A DNA stretch of 37,606 nucleotides from Bacteroidota bacterium (GCA_023441805.1 JAEZNO010000024.1:1-37606); one strand, 5' to 3'; numbered from the stretch's first letter, positions 7,769 to 16,557 are shown. Made by a program: numbers and translations. Notes: generated by a model not told the origin, from the sequence alone.

Positions 7769-8329
7769 ATGATCAAGAAAAGTACTCAGGTTTATATTCT
7801 AAGCTTTATTTTAAGCCTATTCCTTTCTCCTGTCTCTTTTGCACAAGAGGCTAAACAGTCTGATGCAAATCAGCCTAAGATAAACTGGATTTCTTTTGAG
7901 GAAGCTGTAAAAAAGAACAAGAAGAAACCTCGTAAAATATTCATTGATGTGTATACGGATTGGTGCGGATGGTGCAAAAAGATGGATCGTGAAACCTTCC
8001 TCGACCCCAAAGTAGTCGACTATATAAACGACAACTTTTACGCAGTAAAATTCAATGCCGAGCAGAAAGAACCTGTGAAGTTTAAGGGACAGGAGTTTGT
8101 TAGTACTGATCCGTCGAAGCCAAAATCAGTGCATCAATTGGCTGTGGCTTTACTTAAGCAGGAACTACGTTATCCATCCTATGTTATCCTCGATGGTGAA
8201 AGTGAGTGGCTTTATAAAGTGAAAGGGTACAAAACACCCGACGATCTTTTGCCTATACTTAAATACTACGGGAGTAACCAATATAAGGTCATGTCGTGGA
8301 GTGAATTCAATGAACTGAAAACCTTATGA
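7769..8329 (+). CDS. Secreted thioredoxin-fold protein with CGWC active site
   Basis: A 186-residue exported thioredoxin-like protein (DUF255/thioredoxin_7-like layout). A signal peptide runs from MIKKSTQVYILSFILS to about SFAQ; an alternative ATG at 7739 adds ten residues to its n-region. The fold begins near IFIDVYTDWCGWCKKMDRETF, with the redox pair CGWC at residues 66-69 in the position of thioredoxin CGPC, followed by an extended VVDYINDNFYAVKFNAEQ strand and the cis-Pro segment RYPSYVILDGE. Family members act in the periplasm as disulfide reductases or small-molecule sensors, but the partner is unknown. Its stop codon overlaps the next start by 4 nt, ATGA, so the two genes are translationally coupled. 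Confidence 0.8.
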   Translation: MIKKSTQVYILSFILSLFLSPVSFAQEAKQSDANQPKINWISFEEAVKKNKKKPRKIFIDVYTDWCGWCKKMDRETFLDPKVVDYINDNFYAVKFNAEQKEPVKFKGQEFVSTDPSKPKSVHQLAVALLKQELRYPSYVILDGESEWLYKVKGYKTPDDLLPILKYYGSNQYKVMSWSEFNELKTL

Positions 8330-9330
8330 ACCGGTCAATCAAATACAAAGCTCTGGTTTCTGAAGAATCAGACGGAATCGTCAAACCCTTTATCAGGACA
8401 CTTGACACTATTGAGTTACCCAAAGGTGATGTTTTTATAAGGGTTCTATTTTCTTCATTAAACTATAAGGATGCCTTATCAGCAACAGGTAACAGAGGCA
8501 TTACCAAAAACTACCCGCACACTCCCGGTATTGACGCCTGCGGGATGGTTGTTGTATCAACTTCTCCTGATTTTAAAGAAGGTGACACCGTCATTGTACA
8601 TGGGCATGATCTGGGAATGAATACTCCCGGGGGATTTGGACAGTATATACGTGTTCCGGCTGACTGGGTTATACCATTGCCTGAAGGACTTAGTCCGGCT
8701 GAAAGTATGGCTTTAGGAACAGCAGGTTATACTGCAGCCATGGCAATCCACCAGATGGAACTCAATGGGCAAAAACCTTCTGATGGTCCCATACTAATTA
8801 CCGGTGCTACAGGTGGACTGGCTAGTCTGGCAATAAATATGCTCAAAAAGAAGGGGTATAGCATAATAGCTTCTACAGGTAAGAAAGAAGAAGCAGATTA
8901 TTTGTACAGCATCGGGGTTACTGAGATTATCTCAAGAGCCGAAGTAAATGATGAGAGTGGAAAACATTTGCTTAGAGCCAGATGGGCAGGTGCAATTGAT
9001 ACTGTTGGCGGGAATATTCTTGTTACAGCAATAAAGGCTTGTCAGAAACATGGGAATGTGGTTGCAACCGGCAATGCTTACTCATGGGAATTGCATGGTA
9101 CCGTTTTCCCATTTATTTTAAATGGAGTAAATCTGTTAGGCGTTGATTCAGCCACTTCTGAAAAATCATTAAGGTTAAAACTTTGGAATCATCTTGCCAC
9201 TGATTGGAAACCTGAAGCTTTACCACAAATAAGTAATATCCTTCGGCTTGAAGATCTTCCTCAAAGAATTGAAATGATGCTCAACAGCAGCGTCAAAGGA
9301 AGAACAGTGGTTGACATGCAGGCTGAATAA
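8326..9330 (+). CDS. YhdH/YhfP-family quinone oxidoreductase (acrylyl-CoA reductase type)
   Basis: A 334-residue zinc-independent medium-chain dehydrogenase/reductase. The family layout is clear: an N-terminal GroES-like fold with SSLNYKDALSATGNRGITKNYPHTPGID (about 46-73), GDTVIVHG, the NADPH-binding Rossmann motif LITGATGGLASLAINML (about 157-173), ASTGKKEEADYLYSIG, and a C-terminal VKGRTVVD. E. coli YhdH and bacterial AcuI of this family reduce acryloyl-CoA to propionyl-CoA with NADPH; whether this enzyme does so is inferred only from family. The start codon overlaps the stop of the thioredoxin-like gene, so both are on one transcript. Confidence 0.88.
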   Translation: MNRSIKYKALVSEESDGIVKPFIRTLDTIELPKGDVFIRVLFSSLNYKDALSATGNRGITKNYPHTPGIDACGMVVVSTSPDFKEGDTVIVHGHDLGMNTPGGFGQYIRVPADWVIPLPEGLSPAESMALGTAGYTAAMAIHQMELNGQKPSDGPILITGATGGLASLAINMLKKKGYSIIASTGKKEEADYLYSIGVTEIISRAEVNDESGKHLLRARWAGAIDTVGGNILVTAIKACQKHGNVVATGNAYSWELHGTVFPFILNGVNLLGVDSATSEKSLRLKLWNHLATDWKPEALPQISNILRLEDLPQRIEMMLNSSVKGRTVVDMQAE

Positions 9331-9460
9331 CAACCTCAGTGGTTGACAATTTCTGCACGACTTATAGCGTCAATGCACTATCAGACCGAAATAATCGTTA
9401 ACATTACTGAATGTAAAGGGTTAATATTATTGGGTATCAACCAGTTTCAAATTATTAATT

Positions 9461-10036
9461 ATGAAAAAGGTCCTCCTGCTTTTAGCTATTTTATTTTCCA
9501 TGAATGCATTCTCACAGGACAAGGAAATTCTTGAACCTCAGGGTGACTTTTTCGATAGGTCCGTATTTGGGGGTGGTCTGGGCCTTCAATTCGGGACACT
9601 GACTTTCATTGATATTTCACCAATGATTGGGTATAGAATAACCGACAGATTGGAAACAGGAATAGGTCTTACATATAAATACTACAAGTATAACGACTTT
9701 TATACAGATCAGACAACAGGCCAGAAGGTTGACCTCAAAAGCGATATGTATGGAGCAAGTATTTATACAAGGTACCACATTCTTGAAAATGTGTTTGCTC
9801 ACGTTGAATATGAGCGGTTAAGATATAATTTTGAGAATATTTATAGCTCCGGTGGTCAAATTCTTAGGGAGCCAATGCATACGTATATTAATGGTTTGTT
9901 CGTTGGTGGTGGTCTGCGACAGAATATTACTAAGGGATCATTTCTTTATGTGATGGCACTGTGGGATCTTATTGAAGATCCTAACTCACCCTACCAAAAT
10001 CCTATAATCAGAATGGGTGTAATGCTGGGTCATTAG
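9461..10036 (+). CDS. Small outer-membrane beta-barrel protein
   Basis: A 191-residue exported protein with a clear signal peptide (MKKVLLLLAILFSMNAFSQ). The mature part alternates aromatic and polar residues in strands such as IDISPMIGYRITDRLETGIGLTYKYYK, MYGASIYTRYHI and FAHVEYERLRYNF, with turns between, and ends in IIRMGVMLGH, which is consistent with an eight-stranded barrel. No specific family or ligand is recognised. It stands alone: 130 nt after the oxidoreductase and convergent with pepD. No TAnnTTTG box was seen in the upstream gap. Confidence 0.7.
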   Translation: MKKVLLLLAILFSMNAFSQDKEILEPQGDFFDRSVFGGGLGLQFGTLTFIDISPMIGYRITDRLETGIGLTYKYYKYNDFYTDQTTGQKVDLKSDMYGASIYTRYHILENVFAHVEYERLRYNFENIYSSGGQILREPMHTYINGLFVGGGLRQNITKGSFLYVMALWDLIEDPNSPYQNPIIRMGVMLGH

Positions 10037-10220
10037 ACTTTACTTCAATAAATTAAAGCATTCCGGGCTATGATGATTTACCGGTTGAAATTGTAACCAC
10101 TTCCTATTCCGTTTGTGTCGCAATATCATACCGATTCTATGATTGCCAGTATCGTCTTTTGCAACGAAATGGCATTATAACTCCACCAGAGGTTGTAACT
10201 GTTTACTGAAATCAAAACAA

Positions 10221-10257
10221 GAAAATAAATAAAAGCCGGCTGACAATACAACCGGCT
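10221..10257 (-). terminator. Rho-independent terminator of pepD
   Basis: AGCCGG at 10234-10239 pairs with CCGGCT at 10252-10257. Read on the minus strand the hairpin is followed by a T-rich tail (TTTTATTTATTTTC), so it would end the pepD transcript about 175 nt past its stop codon. Confidence 0.55.
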
Positions 10258-10295
10258 GTAGTGCTTACTGCAATCTAAATTCTGTGCGATAAAAA

Positions 10296-10415
10296 ATCGT
10301 TTCACTGGAATCTCGGACAGCTTTCTTGATTAACATCGTAACACGGGAAGCTCACACAGCTTAATTCTTGTAACATCGTTTCGTAGGAAGCTTTGACAGC
10401 TTAATCCTGAATAAC
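10296..10415. repeat. Three imperfect 40-bp tandem repeats
   Basis: Units begin with ATCGT at 10296, 10335 and 10375 and end with TAAC. Each has a core of GGAANCT, five variable bases, then AGCTT. In the second and third units AAGCT and AGCTT are exact inverted arms around a 5-nt loop; in the first unit one arm is altered. They lie in the predicted 3' untranslated region of pepD. The spacing without variable spacers rules out a CRISPR array. Confidence 0.6.
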
Positions 10416-10430
10416 AGTGTGCGCCTATGT

Positions 10431-11903
10431 TCAGACTGCCTGATTCTCCTTCGGGATGTTCTTAAGAATTTCGAGAGTAAAATCCCAGAATTTCTTTGCT
10501 GTTTCAATATTTAATCTTTCATCAGGTGAATGAGCACCCTTAATGGTTGGTCCGTATGAGATCATATCCATGTGAGGATATTTTTCACCTATTAAACCAC
10601 ACTCCAGTCCTGCATGAATAGCTAGCACTTTTGGAGCAGCGCCAAACAACTGTAAGTATATATTCTTAGCTACTTCAAGGATTTCGGACTGAGGATTTGG
10701 GGTCCAGCCCGGATATCCTTCACCATGAACTGATTTACCTCCTGCAAGATTGAATACTGAGGCAACCATATCGGCAACGCTAACTTTTGCTGATTCAACT
10801 GAACTTCTCTGACTGGTTGTTATTTCAATAGAATTTTCTTTTGTGCGTACAGAGGCCAGGTTTGTTGATGTTTCAACAAAGTTTGGTATACTGGCCGACA
10901 TAGCAATCACACCATGAGGACAAGCGTATAGTGAATTAAGAAGCTTATTCTGTGTATCAGCGCTCATCACTGAATCAGGAAGTTTATCTTCAATAACCTC
11001 AACTTTCAGATCCGGTTCAGTGATATTAAATTCGGTTCTGATGATATCGTTATATTTTTTTGCATAATCCTTAAACTCTCCGCTAATAGCATTGTTAACT
11101 GCAACAATGGCTTCACCTTCGCGGGCAATGGCATTCCTCAGATTACCGGCATTAAAAGATGCTACTTTTAGTCCAAACAAGTTAGCTGATTCCCAAAGAA
11201 GCCTGTTAAGTATCTTATTAGCATTACCTAACCCTTTATTAATATCATCACCTGAATGACCTCCCTTTAATCCACTAACTTTCACCTTAAAGCCTTTATA
11301 ATCTGAATTAACTTTCTCCATTACACAGGGAAGTGTGATGACAGTATCCATACCTCCGGCACATCCGATAAATATTTCTCCCTCGTCTTCTGAATCAAGG
11401 TTCAATAGGATTGAGCTTTTGAGTATAGTAGGATCTAATCCAAAGGCACCGGTCAATCCGGTTTCTTCATCTACAGTAAAAAGGCATTCAATCGGGCCGT
11501 GAGGAATATCTGTTGATTCAAGGATAGCCAGTTGTGCAGCGATTCCGATACCATCATCGGCACCTAAAGTTGTACCCTTAGCTTTTATCCACTCTCCTAC
11601 TATAACCGGTTGGATTGGATCTTTGTCGAAGTCATGAACTATATCACTGTTCTTTTCGCAGACCATGTCAATATGACTTTGCAACACAACAGATTTAAGA
11701 TTTTCCATCCCTTTGGCTGCCGGTTTTCTAATTATGACATTACCTGTTTTATCGACAATCGTCTCAAGGTTATGTTTCTTCCCGAAATCAACGAGATAAG
11801 CAGCAATCTTCTCTTCTTTCTTTGACGGGCGGGGAATTTTACAAATTTCTTCAAAATAATGGTAAAGGCGCGAAGGCTCAAGACCTGTCAGAATGTTACT
11901 CAT
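10431..11903 (-). CDS. pepD: Aminoacyl-histidine dipeptidase (M20C)
   Basis: A 490-residue di-zinc cytosolic dipeptidase that cleaves Xaa-His and many other dipeptides; E. coli PepD is of similar length. Metal and catalytic residues line up with the family: H77 and D79 in SHIDMVCE, D116 in LGADDGIG, the general base E146 with E147 in DEETGLTGAFG, D170 in LNLDSEDEGE, and the late His in KGAHSPDERLNIE (about residue 465). The lid domain between about 190 and 400 is intact. A TAnnTTTG box lies at 11967-11974 and an imperfect 19-bp palindrome at 11926-11944 between it and the gene. The terminator is at 10221-10257. Known role: peptide scavenging. Confidence 0.95.
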   Translation of the reverse strand: MSNILTGLEPSRLYHYFEEICKIPRPSKKEEKIAAYLVDFGKKHNLETIVDKTGNVIIRKPAAKGMENLKSVVLQSHIDMVCEKNSDIVHDFDKDPIQPVIVGEWIKAKGTTLGADDGIGIAAQLAILESTDIPHGPIECLFTVDEETGLTGAFGLDPTILKSSILLNLDSEDEGEIFIGCAGGMDTVITLPCVMEKVNSDYKGFKVKVSGLKGGHSGDDINKGLGNANKILNRLLWESANLFGLKVASFNAGNLRNAIAREGEAIVAVNNAISGEFKDYAKKYNDIIRTEFNITEPDLKVEVIEDKLPDSVMSADTQNKLLNSLYACPHGVIAMSASIPNFVETSTNLASVRTKENSIEITTSQRSSVESAKVSVADMVASVFNLAGGKSVHGEGYPGWTPNPQSEILEVAKNIYLQLFGAAPKVLAIHAGLECGLIGEKYPHMDMISYGPTIKGAHSPDERLNIETAKKFWDFTLEILKNIPKENQAV

Positions 11904-11966
11904 TTTTATCTTAATTTTAATTCTATTGACAGAACGTTTGACAATAAAGAAAACCTAGTAAAGGTA

Positions 11967-11974
11967 CAAAAATA
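11967..11974 (-). promoter_or_regulatory. Putative -7 box of pepD
   Basis: Minus strand TATTTTTG matches TAnnTTTG; predicted start near 11960 gives a leader of about 57 nt. No -33 TTG at the expected spacing. The near-palindrome TTGACAGAACGTTTGACAA (11926-11944, four mismatched positions) lies in the transcribed leader. Confidence 0.4.
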
Positions 11975-12004
11975 GCCAACTCAAAGGGAAGCACCTTGCC
12001 CGAA

Positions 12005-14410
12005 TCATTCATATTTTAAATTGTCAATGGGGTTTGTGCGTATAATTCTGCCCGATTGAATCCATACCGTAATAATTGAGATTCCCATCACAACAATAAT
12101 TGGCACCAGGTATAACCACCACTGAGGGGCAATATGCATGGCAAAACCAGTCAGCCAGTCGAGGTACTTGACGTGGAAAAACGGCAGTGCAATGACGGCT
12201 GCAATAATGCAGAGCAGGATATAATCGCGGAACACAAGGTAAAAGAGCCAACCTTCACTGGCTCCCAGGGTTTTGCGGATTCCCAGTTCCTTTTTGCGTT
12301 GCTCAGCCGTATAGGCCGACAATCCTATCAATCCAAGAATAGTAATGAAAATCACCAGTAGTGAAAACAAAATGTAGACTAGTGTATACTGTTTCTCCTG
12401 TTCAAACTGATTGTCATAATAATCCTTCAGCATTCCTGCAGTATATGGATTATTTGGAAACACAGACGAATAAATTTCACCTACTTCAGCAATTACTTCC
12501 GATTCATTCCTGAGTCCGGCATTTATAGAAAACTTGCCCTGCAATCGTTGAGGATACCTGAATATCTGGGGTTCAATGGCCTCTTTGGCAGAACGCTGAT
12601 GGAAATCGATTACAACACCCGATACTTCATAAGGTCTTCCTTCCATTATAATGGTACGGCCAACAGCATCCTGTGGTTTCTCAAATCCCAGAGTTAAAGA
12701 GGCGTAAGCATTAATAACTACCCTGTTTCTGTCAATTGCCTGATTACCGGTAAACCCTTCCCCTGTTATGAACTTAATATTGTATGTGTTAAAAAAGCCG
12801 TAACCGGTTTCAGTAACTCTGTAATTTTTTGAGTCTTTTTCATCAGACCCATACCGATATATTCCACCACGATTAAACATATTAGACTGGCCCGGTATTA
12901 CTGATGAGAAGGCACATCCCTGAATACCGGGTATATTTGATACTTTATCAGTGAAAGTCTTATATCTTACCGGCAATGTTGAGTCGCCAACCAGGGGTGC
13001 GTTTACGGTAATTATATTATCAAGTGTGAAGCCCGGATTTTTGTCTGTAATGAATCGATATTGTAAATAAACTCCTACTGTTGTTGCAATCAGTGCAATA
13101 CCGATAGCAAATTGCATGGTTACCAAACTTTTCTTCATCAGAAGACCCTTCTTGCTCTTTAGCCTCACACCTTTCAGTACCCCAATAATAGCTGCAGTGT
13201 AAACTCCGGTGGATGAATAAATACCGGCCGAAAAAGTACCTGCTATAAATGCTGCGGCTATAAGTCCATAAAACCAGCCATCAGACCAAATAGCCGCATT
13301 GAGCGGGATGCCGGTAAATCTGCAGAAAACAGGATTTATCAATTCTAAATTCAACAACGCGAAAACCACGGCAAGTAAATTGATTGAAGCAGACCATACC
13401 AGCAACTGCGAGAGTAACTGCGATCTCTGGGCACCATTGGTTTTACGAATCGCTATTTCCTTCTGTTTTCTTATGGCTGCTATAGTTGTGAGGTTGAAGA
13501 AATTTACCCATGCAATAATCAGAACAAACCAGCCAACCACTGATAAAATGTTGATAGAGATTTTGTTACCATTTGCCTCCAACTCATGCATATAATGTGA
13601 ATTAAGATGAATATCAGCAAGTGGCTGAAGCTTGAACGACATACCCATCTTATATTCTTTGAGGTCCTTACCAAATTCACGATCAATATAATCTGCAATA
13701 CCTTTATTTATCTTCTGAGGATCAGTACCCTGCCTGAATTTTACATACGTAAAGAAACCACTATAAAACCAACCATTGGTAAACATCTGAGGATCTCTCT
13801 GTATCCAGGACTGTAATGACGTAAAAATATCAGCCTTTATATGCATGTTCTCAGGAAGATCCTCAAACACAGCCTTTACAATAAGGTTCTCACGTTTATT
13901 ATAACTTATTGTTTTCCCAATAGGATCCTCGGTGCCAAAGTACTTTCCGGCAGTTGATTCTGATATGACGACGGATGAAGGTTCATCAAGGCAATCAGAC
14001 TTAGTGCCATTTATTATTTTTATTGCCAGCAAGTCAAAAATTGCGGACTCTGAACTGAAGACCTTTTCTTCCTTAAAAAACTTATCCTTGTAAAAGAAAA
14101 CCCCTTCCATTTTATAGGCCCTTGCATAAGACAGGGCTTCAGGAAACTGACTTTTTATAGCAGGCCCAATGGTTGGTGAAGCACTGGCAAACTCCACCCG
14201 GTCATCATTCTCGCCCCAGCGGCTATATTGAACACGGTAAGTATTGGCATAATCGGCTGATTGCTTGTCGAAACTGCGATGGTAACGAACATATCCGACA
14301 ATCATAACACAAGCAGCAATGCCTATTGCCAAACTGAAAATATTTGTGAAATAGAAACCGGGCTGTTTCCTGAAATCCCTCAGGACAAGTTTAAAATAGT
14401 TGAGTAACAT
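12005..14410 (-). CDS. ABC transporter permease, tandem FtsX/MacB type
   Basis: An 801-residue inner-membrane permease with the duplicated layout frequent in Bacteroidota. Half one: TM1 in YFTNIFSLAIGIAACVMIVGYVRYH, a periplasmic MacB_PCD-type domain (about 50-280), then an FtsX core with ILSVVGWFVLIIAWVNFFNLTT and the coupling helix RKQKEIAIRKTNGAQRSQL. Half two: a new TM around KSLVTMQFAIGIALIATT, a second periplasmic domain, and the FtsX motif YTAEQRKKELGIRKTLGASE, ending at IDNLKYE. The ATG at 14410 gives MLLNYFKLVLRDFRKQPGFY, the usual family start; ATGs at 14428 and 14461 are also in frame. No ATPase gene is next to it, so its nucleotide-binding partner must be elsewhere. Likely role: mechanotransmission-type export or stress signalling; substrate unknown. 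Confidence 0.85.
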   Translation of the reverse strand: MLLNYFKLVLRDFRKQPGFYFTNIFSLAIGIAACVMIVGYVRYHRSFDKQSADYANTYRVQYSRWGENDDRVEFASASPTIGPAIKSQFPEALSYARAYKMEGVFFYKDKFFKEEKVFSSESAIFDLLAIKIINGTKSDCLDEPSSVVISESTAGKYFGTEDPIGKTISYNKRENLIVKAVFEDLPENMHIKADIFTSLQSWIQRDPQMFTNGWFYSGFFTYVKFRQGTDPQKINKGIADYIDREFGKDLKEYKMGMSFKLQPLADIHLNSHYMHELEANGNKISINILSVVGWFVLIIAWVNFFNLTTIAAIRKQKEIAIRKTNGAQRSQLLSQLLVWSASINLLAVVFALLNLELINPVFCRFTGIPLNAAIWSDGWFYGLIAAAFIAGTFSAGIYSSTGVYTAAIIGVLKGVRLKSKKGLLMKKSLVTMQFAIGIALIATTVGVYLQYRFITDKNPGFTLDNIITVNAPLVGDSTLPVRYKTFTDKVSNIPGIQGCAFSSVIPGQSNMFNRGGIYRYGSDEKDSKNYRVTETGYGFFNTYNIKFITGEGFTGNQAIDRNRVVINAYASLTLGFEKPQDAVGRTIIMEGRPYEVSGVVIDFHQRSAKEAIEPQIFRYPQRLQGKFSINAGLRNESEVIAEVGEIYSSVFPNNPYTAGMLKDYYDNQFEQEKQYTLVYILFSLLVIFITILGLIGLSAYTAEQRKKELGIRKTLGASEGWLFYLVFRDYILLCIIAAVIALPFFHVKYLDWLTGFAMHIAPQWWLYLVPIIVVMGISIITVWIQSGRIIRTNPIDNLKYE

Positions 14411-14461
14411 GGTTGTATGGTTGGTCATGATAATATGTCCAAATAAAATGCCAGTACGCAA

Positions 14462-14886
14462 TTAACATTGGCTCAATGAAATACAATAAAATTACCAATT
14501 TAAGATGTTCGCTTTTGAACAGATGATGTTCATAAGAGGGCAAGACAGGTTGTTATTGACACGATACTTGGTAAAAATGCAGTTATTGTATGCATTGTTT
14601 AGCACTCGGACAATTCTGTGTCAATTTTCTGAAGACTTTTGTAAAACGTAAGACTTGGTATAGAGTTAACCAAGACTTGGGCAAGAGATGGTCGTATCTC
14701 TGTTTTTGTAACTCTGTAGCAATTGCTACAAAAATTGCCTGGTTATTACAATTTCAATTACGCAGAAATAAAATATATTTCTCTGGCAATGAGTTACTTA
14801 GGATAAAATGACATTTCATATCCTTACCATCCGGTCCTAAAAACCGGGATTGGTTCAATTCATGCCGGACGATACAGGAAGTAAGT
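14462..14886. other. Intergenic region between rpe and the FtsX permease
   Basis: About 425 nt with no gene I can support. It contains the perfect 16-bp palindrome TGTAGCAATTGCTACA at 14715-14730, a small hairpin CCGGT (14831-14835) with ACCGG (14843-14847), and a 73-codon open frame at 14590-14811 with no recognisable domain. No tRNA or known riboswitch is seen. Confidence 0.5.
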
Positions 14887-15540
14887 TTATAAATTCTTAA
14901 GTCTTTTTATAGTTTCAGTCGGATTCTCTGATTTAAACACTGTATTACCTGCAACAAGGACGTTAGCACCGGCTTCTAATAATAAAGGTGCATTTTCCAG
15001 ATCAACCCCTCCATCAACCTCAATAAGTGCATTTGAATTATTCAGATTAATAATTTCCTTGAGCTTTTTTATGCGCTCATAAGTACGTTCAATGAACTTC
15101 TGACCTCCAAATCCTGGATTCACCGACATGATAAGGACCAAATCAACATCATTGATGATATCCTCAACCAGATTCACCTGAGTATGTGGATTGAGGACAA
15201 CACCAGCTTTCATTCCCAATGAGTGAATTTGCTGTACTGCACGGTGCAAGTGAGTAACAGCTTCAATATGTATGCTAAGTATATCAGCACCAACTTCGCG
15301 GAATGCTTCGAAATACCTCTCGGGTTTAACTATCATAAGATGTACATCAAGGGGTTTATTAGCATACTTTTTAATAGCCTTGATGACAGGCATACCGAAG
15401 GATATGTTTGGGACGAATTCGCCATCCATTACATCCACATGAAACCAATCTGCTTCACTATTATTAATCATTTCCACATCTCGGCCAAGATGGGTGAAAT
15501 CGGCTGAAAGAAGTGAAGGTGCTATAAGATGTTGAGTCAT
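14887..15540 (-). CDS. rpe: Ribulose-phosphate 3-epimerase
   Basis: A 217-residue TIM-barrel enzyme interconverting D-ribulose 5-phosphate and D-xylulose 5-phosphate in the pentose phosphate pathway. Family motifs: IAPSLLSADF at the N-terminus, metal-binding H34 and D36 in WFHVDVMDGEFVPNISFG, H67 in LDVHLMIVKPE, the MSVNPGFGGQKFI loop (about 138-150), D176 in EVDGGV, and the phosphate-binding AGANVLVAGNTVF. Length is standard. Its promoter must lie in the short space after the third terminator; TAATTTCG at 15557-15564 (minus) is a one-mismatch -7 candidate giving a leader under 15 nt. It therefore appears insulated from the rpoD transcript. Confidence 0.96.
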   Translation of the reverse strand: MTQHLIAPSLLSADFTHLGRDVEMINNSEADWFHVDVMDGEFVPNISFGMPVIKAIKKYANKPLDVHLMIVKPERYFEAFREVGADILSIHIEAVTHLHRAVQQIHSLGMKAGVVLNPHTQVNLVEDIINDVDLVLIMSVNPGFGGQKFIERTYERIKKLKEIINLNNSNALIEVDGGVDLENAPLLLEAGANVLVAGNTVFKSENPTETIKRLKNL

Positions 15541-15563
15541 TTCACAGTAATTTATGCGAAATT

Positions 15564-15600
15564 ATAAAAAAAGGCCGTCCCCCTGAAGGACAGCCTCTTA
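15564..15600 (-). terminator. Terminator T3 between rpoD and rpe
   Basis: On the minus strand AAGAGGCTGTCC, loop, GGACGGCC, then a run of T. The arms are GGACAGCC (15588-15595) and GGCCGTCC (15573-15580) on the + strand; one pair is a G-U wobble only when read on minus, which supports that orientation. Confidence 0.75.
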
Positions 15601-15611
15601 ATTTGCAAATC

Positions 15612-15640
15612 AAAAAAAAGCTGTCAAATCAAGGGCAGCT
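15612..15640 (-). terminator. Terminator T2 between rpoD and rpe
   Basis: Minus strand AGCTGCCC, seven-base loop, GACAGCT and eight T (the A run at 15612-15619). The stem is shorter than in T1 and T3 but shares the same GACAGC-type core. Confidence 0.7.
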
Positions 15641-15650
15641 TCTGTGAGGT

Positions 15651-15686
15651 AAAAAAAAAGGCCGTCGTGTTAAGACAGCCTTTTTT
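15651..15686 (-). terminator. Terminator T1 directly after rpoD
   Basis: Minus strand AAAAAAGGCTGTC, loop TTAACAC, GACGGCC and nine T. It begins 8 nt after the rpoD stop codon. The A run on the other side makes it potentially bidirectional. Confidence 0.8.
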
Positions 15687-15693
15687 ATAAATA

Positions 15694-16557
15694 CTAACCT
15701 AAATAGGTTTTAAGAATTTTACTTCGTGAAGTATGTTTCAAGCGTCTGATCGCCTTTTCTTTGATTTGGCGAACACGCTCACGTGTAAGGTCAAATCGTT
15801 CACCTATCTCTTCAAGTGTCAGCGGGTGTTCACCTCCCAGACCGAAATAGAGCCTGATAACGTCAGCTTCACGGCAAGTGAGAGTTGACACGGCACGTTC
15901 AATTTCTTTTCTAAGAGATTCATACAGGAGTTCAGTTTCGGGCGTTGGGCTGTCATCACTGCGCAATACATCGTACATGTTGTTATCTTCATCTTGCACT
16001 AAGGGTGCGTCCATAGAAACATGACGTCCTGAATTCCGCATTGATTCTTTAACCTCATTCTCACTGATCTCAAGCAAACCGGCTATTTCATCATAATTTG
16101 GTTCTCTCTCAAATTCCTGTTCCAGCTTGGCATAAGCTTTATTGATCTTATTAATGGAACCTATCTTATTGAGCGGTAATCTCACGATACGAGATTGTTC
16201 GGCCAGAGCCTGAAGAATCGACTGTCGAATCCACCATACTGCGTATGAAATGAATTTGAACCCTCGTGTTTCGTCAAATCTCTGGGCTGCTTTTATAAGA
16301 CCCAGGTTGCCCTCATTAATGAGATCAGGCAGGCTCAGTCCTTGATTCTGGTACTGTTTTGATACAGAAACCACAAAACGAAGATTAGCTTTGGTGAGTT
16401 TCTCGAGAGCATGACGATCGCCTTGCTTAATTTTTTGTGCTAAGGCTACTTCCTCATCTGCCGTGATCAACTCAACCTTTCCGATTTCCTGCAGGTACTT
16501 GTCAAGCGAAGCGGTTTCGCGGTTTGTTACCTGTTTAGTAATCTTTAATTGCCTCAT
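15694..16557 (-). CDS. rpoD: Primary sigma factor, Bacteroidota short type
   Basis: A 287-residue sigma-70 factor that directs RNA polymerase to housekeeping promoters. It lacks region 1.1, as is normal for the Bacteroidota primary sigma (sigma-ABfr). Region 1.2 is at SLDKYLQEIGKVELITADEEVALAQKI, region 2 at LTKANLRFVVSVSKQYQNQGLSLPDLINEGNLGLIKAAQRFD and FKFISYAVWWIRQSILQALAEQ (about 57-130), region 3 at about 135-200, and the region 4 helix-turn-helix at LTLEEIGERFDLTRERVRQIKEKAIRRLK near the end. The TAnnTTTG boxes found across this window are the promoter type this factor is known to read. It starts 50 nt after pnp with no obvious promoter between, so read-through from pnp is likely; AGGGAG sits just before the ATG. 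Confidence 0.96.
   Translation of the reverse strand: MRQLKITKQVTNRETASLDKYLQEIGKVELITADEEVALAQKIKQGDRHALEKLTKANLRFVVSVSKQYQNQGLSLPDLINEGNLGLIKAAQRFDETRGFKFISYAVWWIRQSILQALAEQSRIVRLPLNKIGSINKINKAYAKLEQEFEREPNYDEIAGLLEISENEVKESMRNSGRHVSMDAPLVQDEDNNMYDVLRSDDSPTPETELLYESLRKEIERAVSTLTCREADVIRLYFGLGGEHPLTLEEIGERFDLTRERVRQIKEKAIRRLKHTSRSKILKTYLG

Larger units (their letters stand above)
10037..10430. other. Convergent intergenic region with pepD terminator and repeats
   Basis: This non-coding gap separates the beta-barrel gene and pepD, which converge here. It holds a minus-strand terminator at 10221-10257 and a threefold 40-bp tandem repeat at 10296-10415. ATCATA at about 10126 and TATGAT near 10139 form a small inverted repeat. 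No RNA gene was recognised. Confidence 0.5.

Noticed and set aside
10296..10415. CRISPR array
   Set aside because: Units are contiguous, imperfect and have no variable spacers; only three copies and no cas genes.
14590..14811. 73-codon open frame between rpe and the permease
   Set aside because: Composition is atypical (many Cys, Trp, Lys in AT-rich repeats), no promoter box or family match; the palindrome at 14715-14730 lies inside it.
14820..14886. tRNA-like GGTTCAATTC segment near 14850
   Set aside because: No acceptor stem, anticodon arm or CCA-compatible end can be folded around it.
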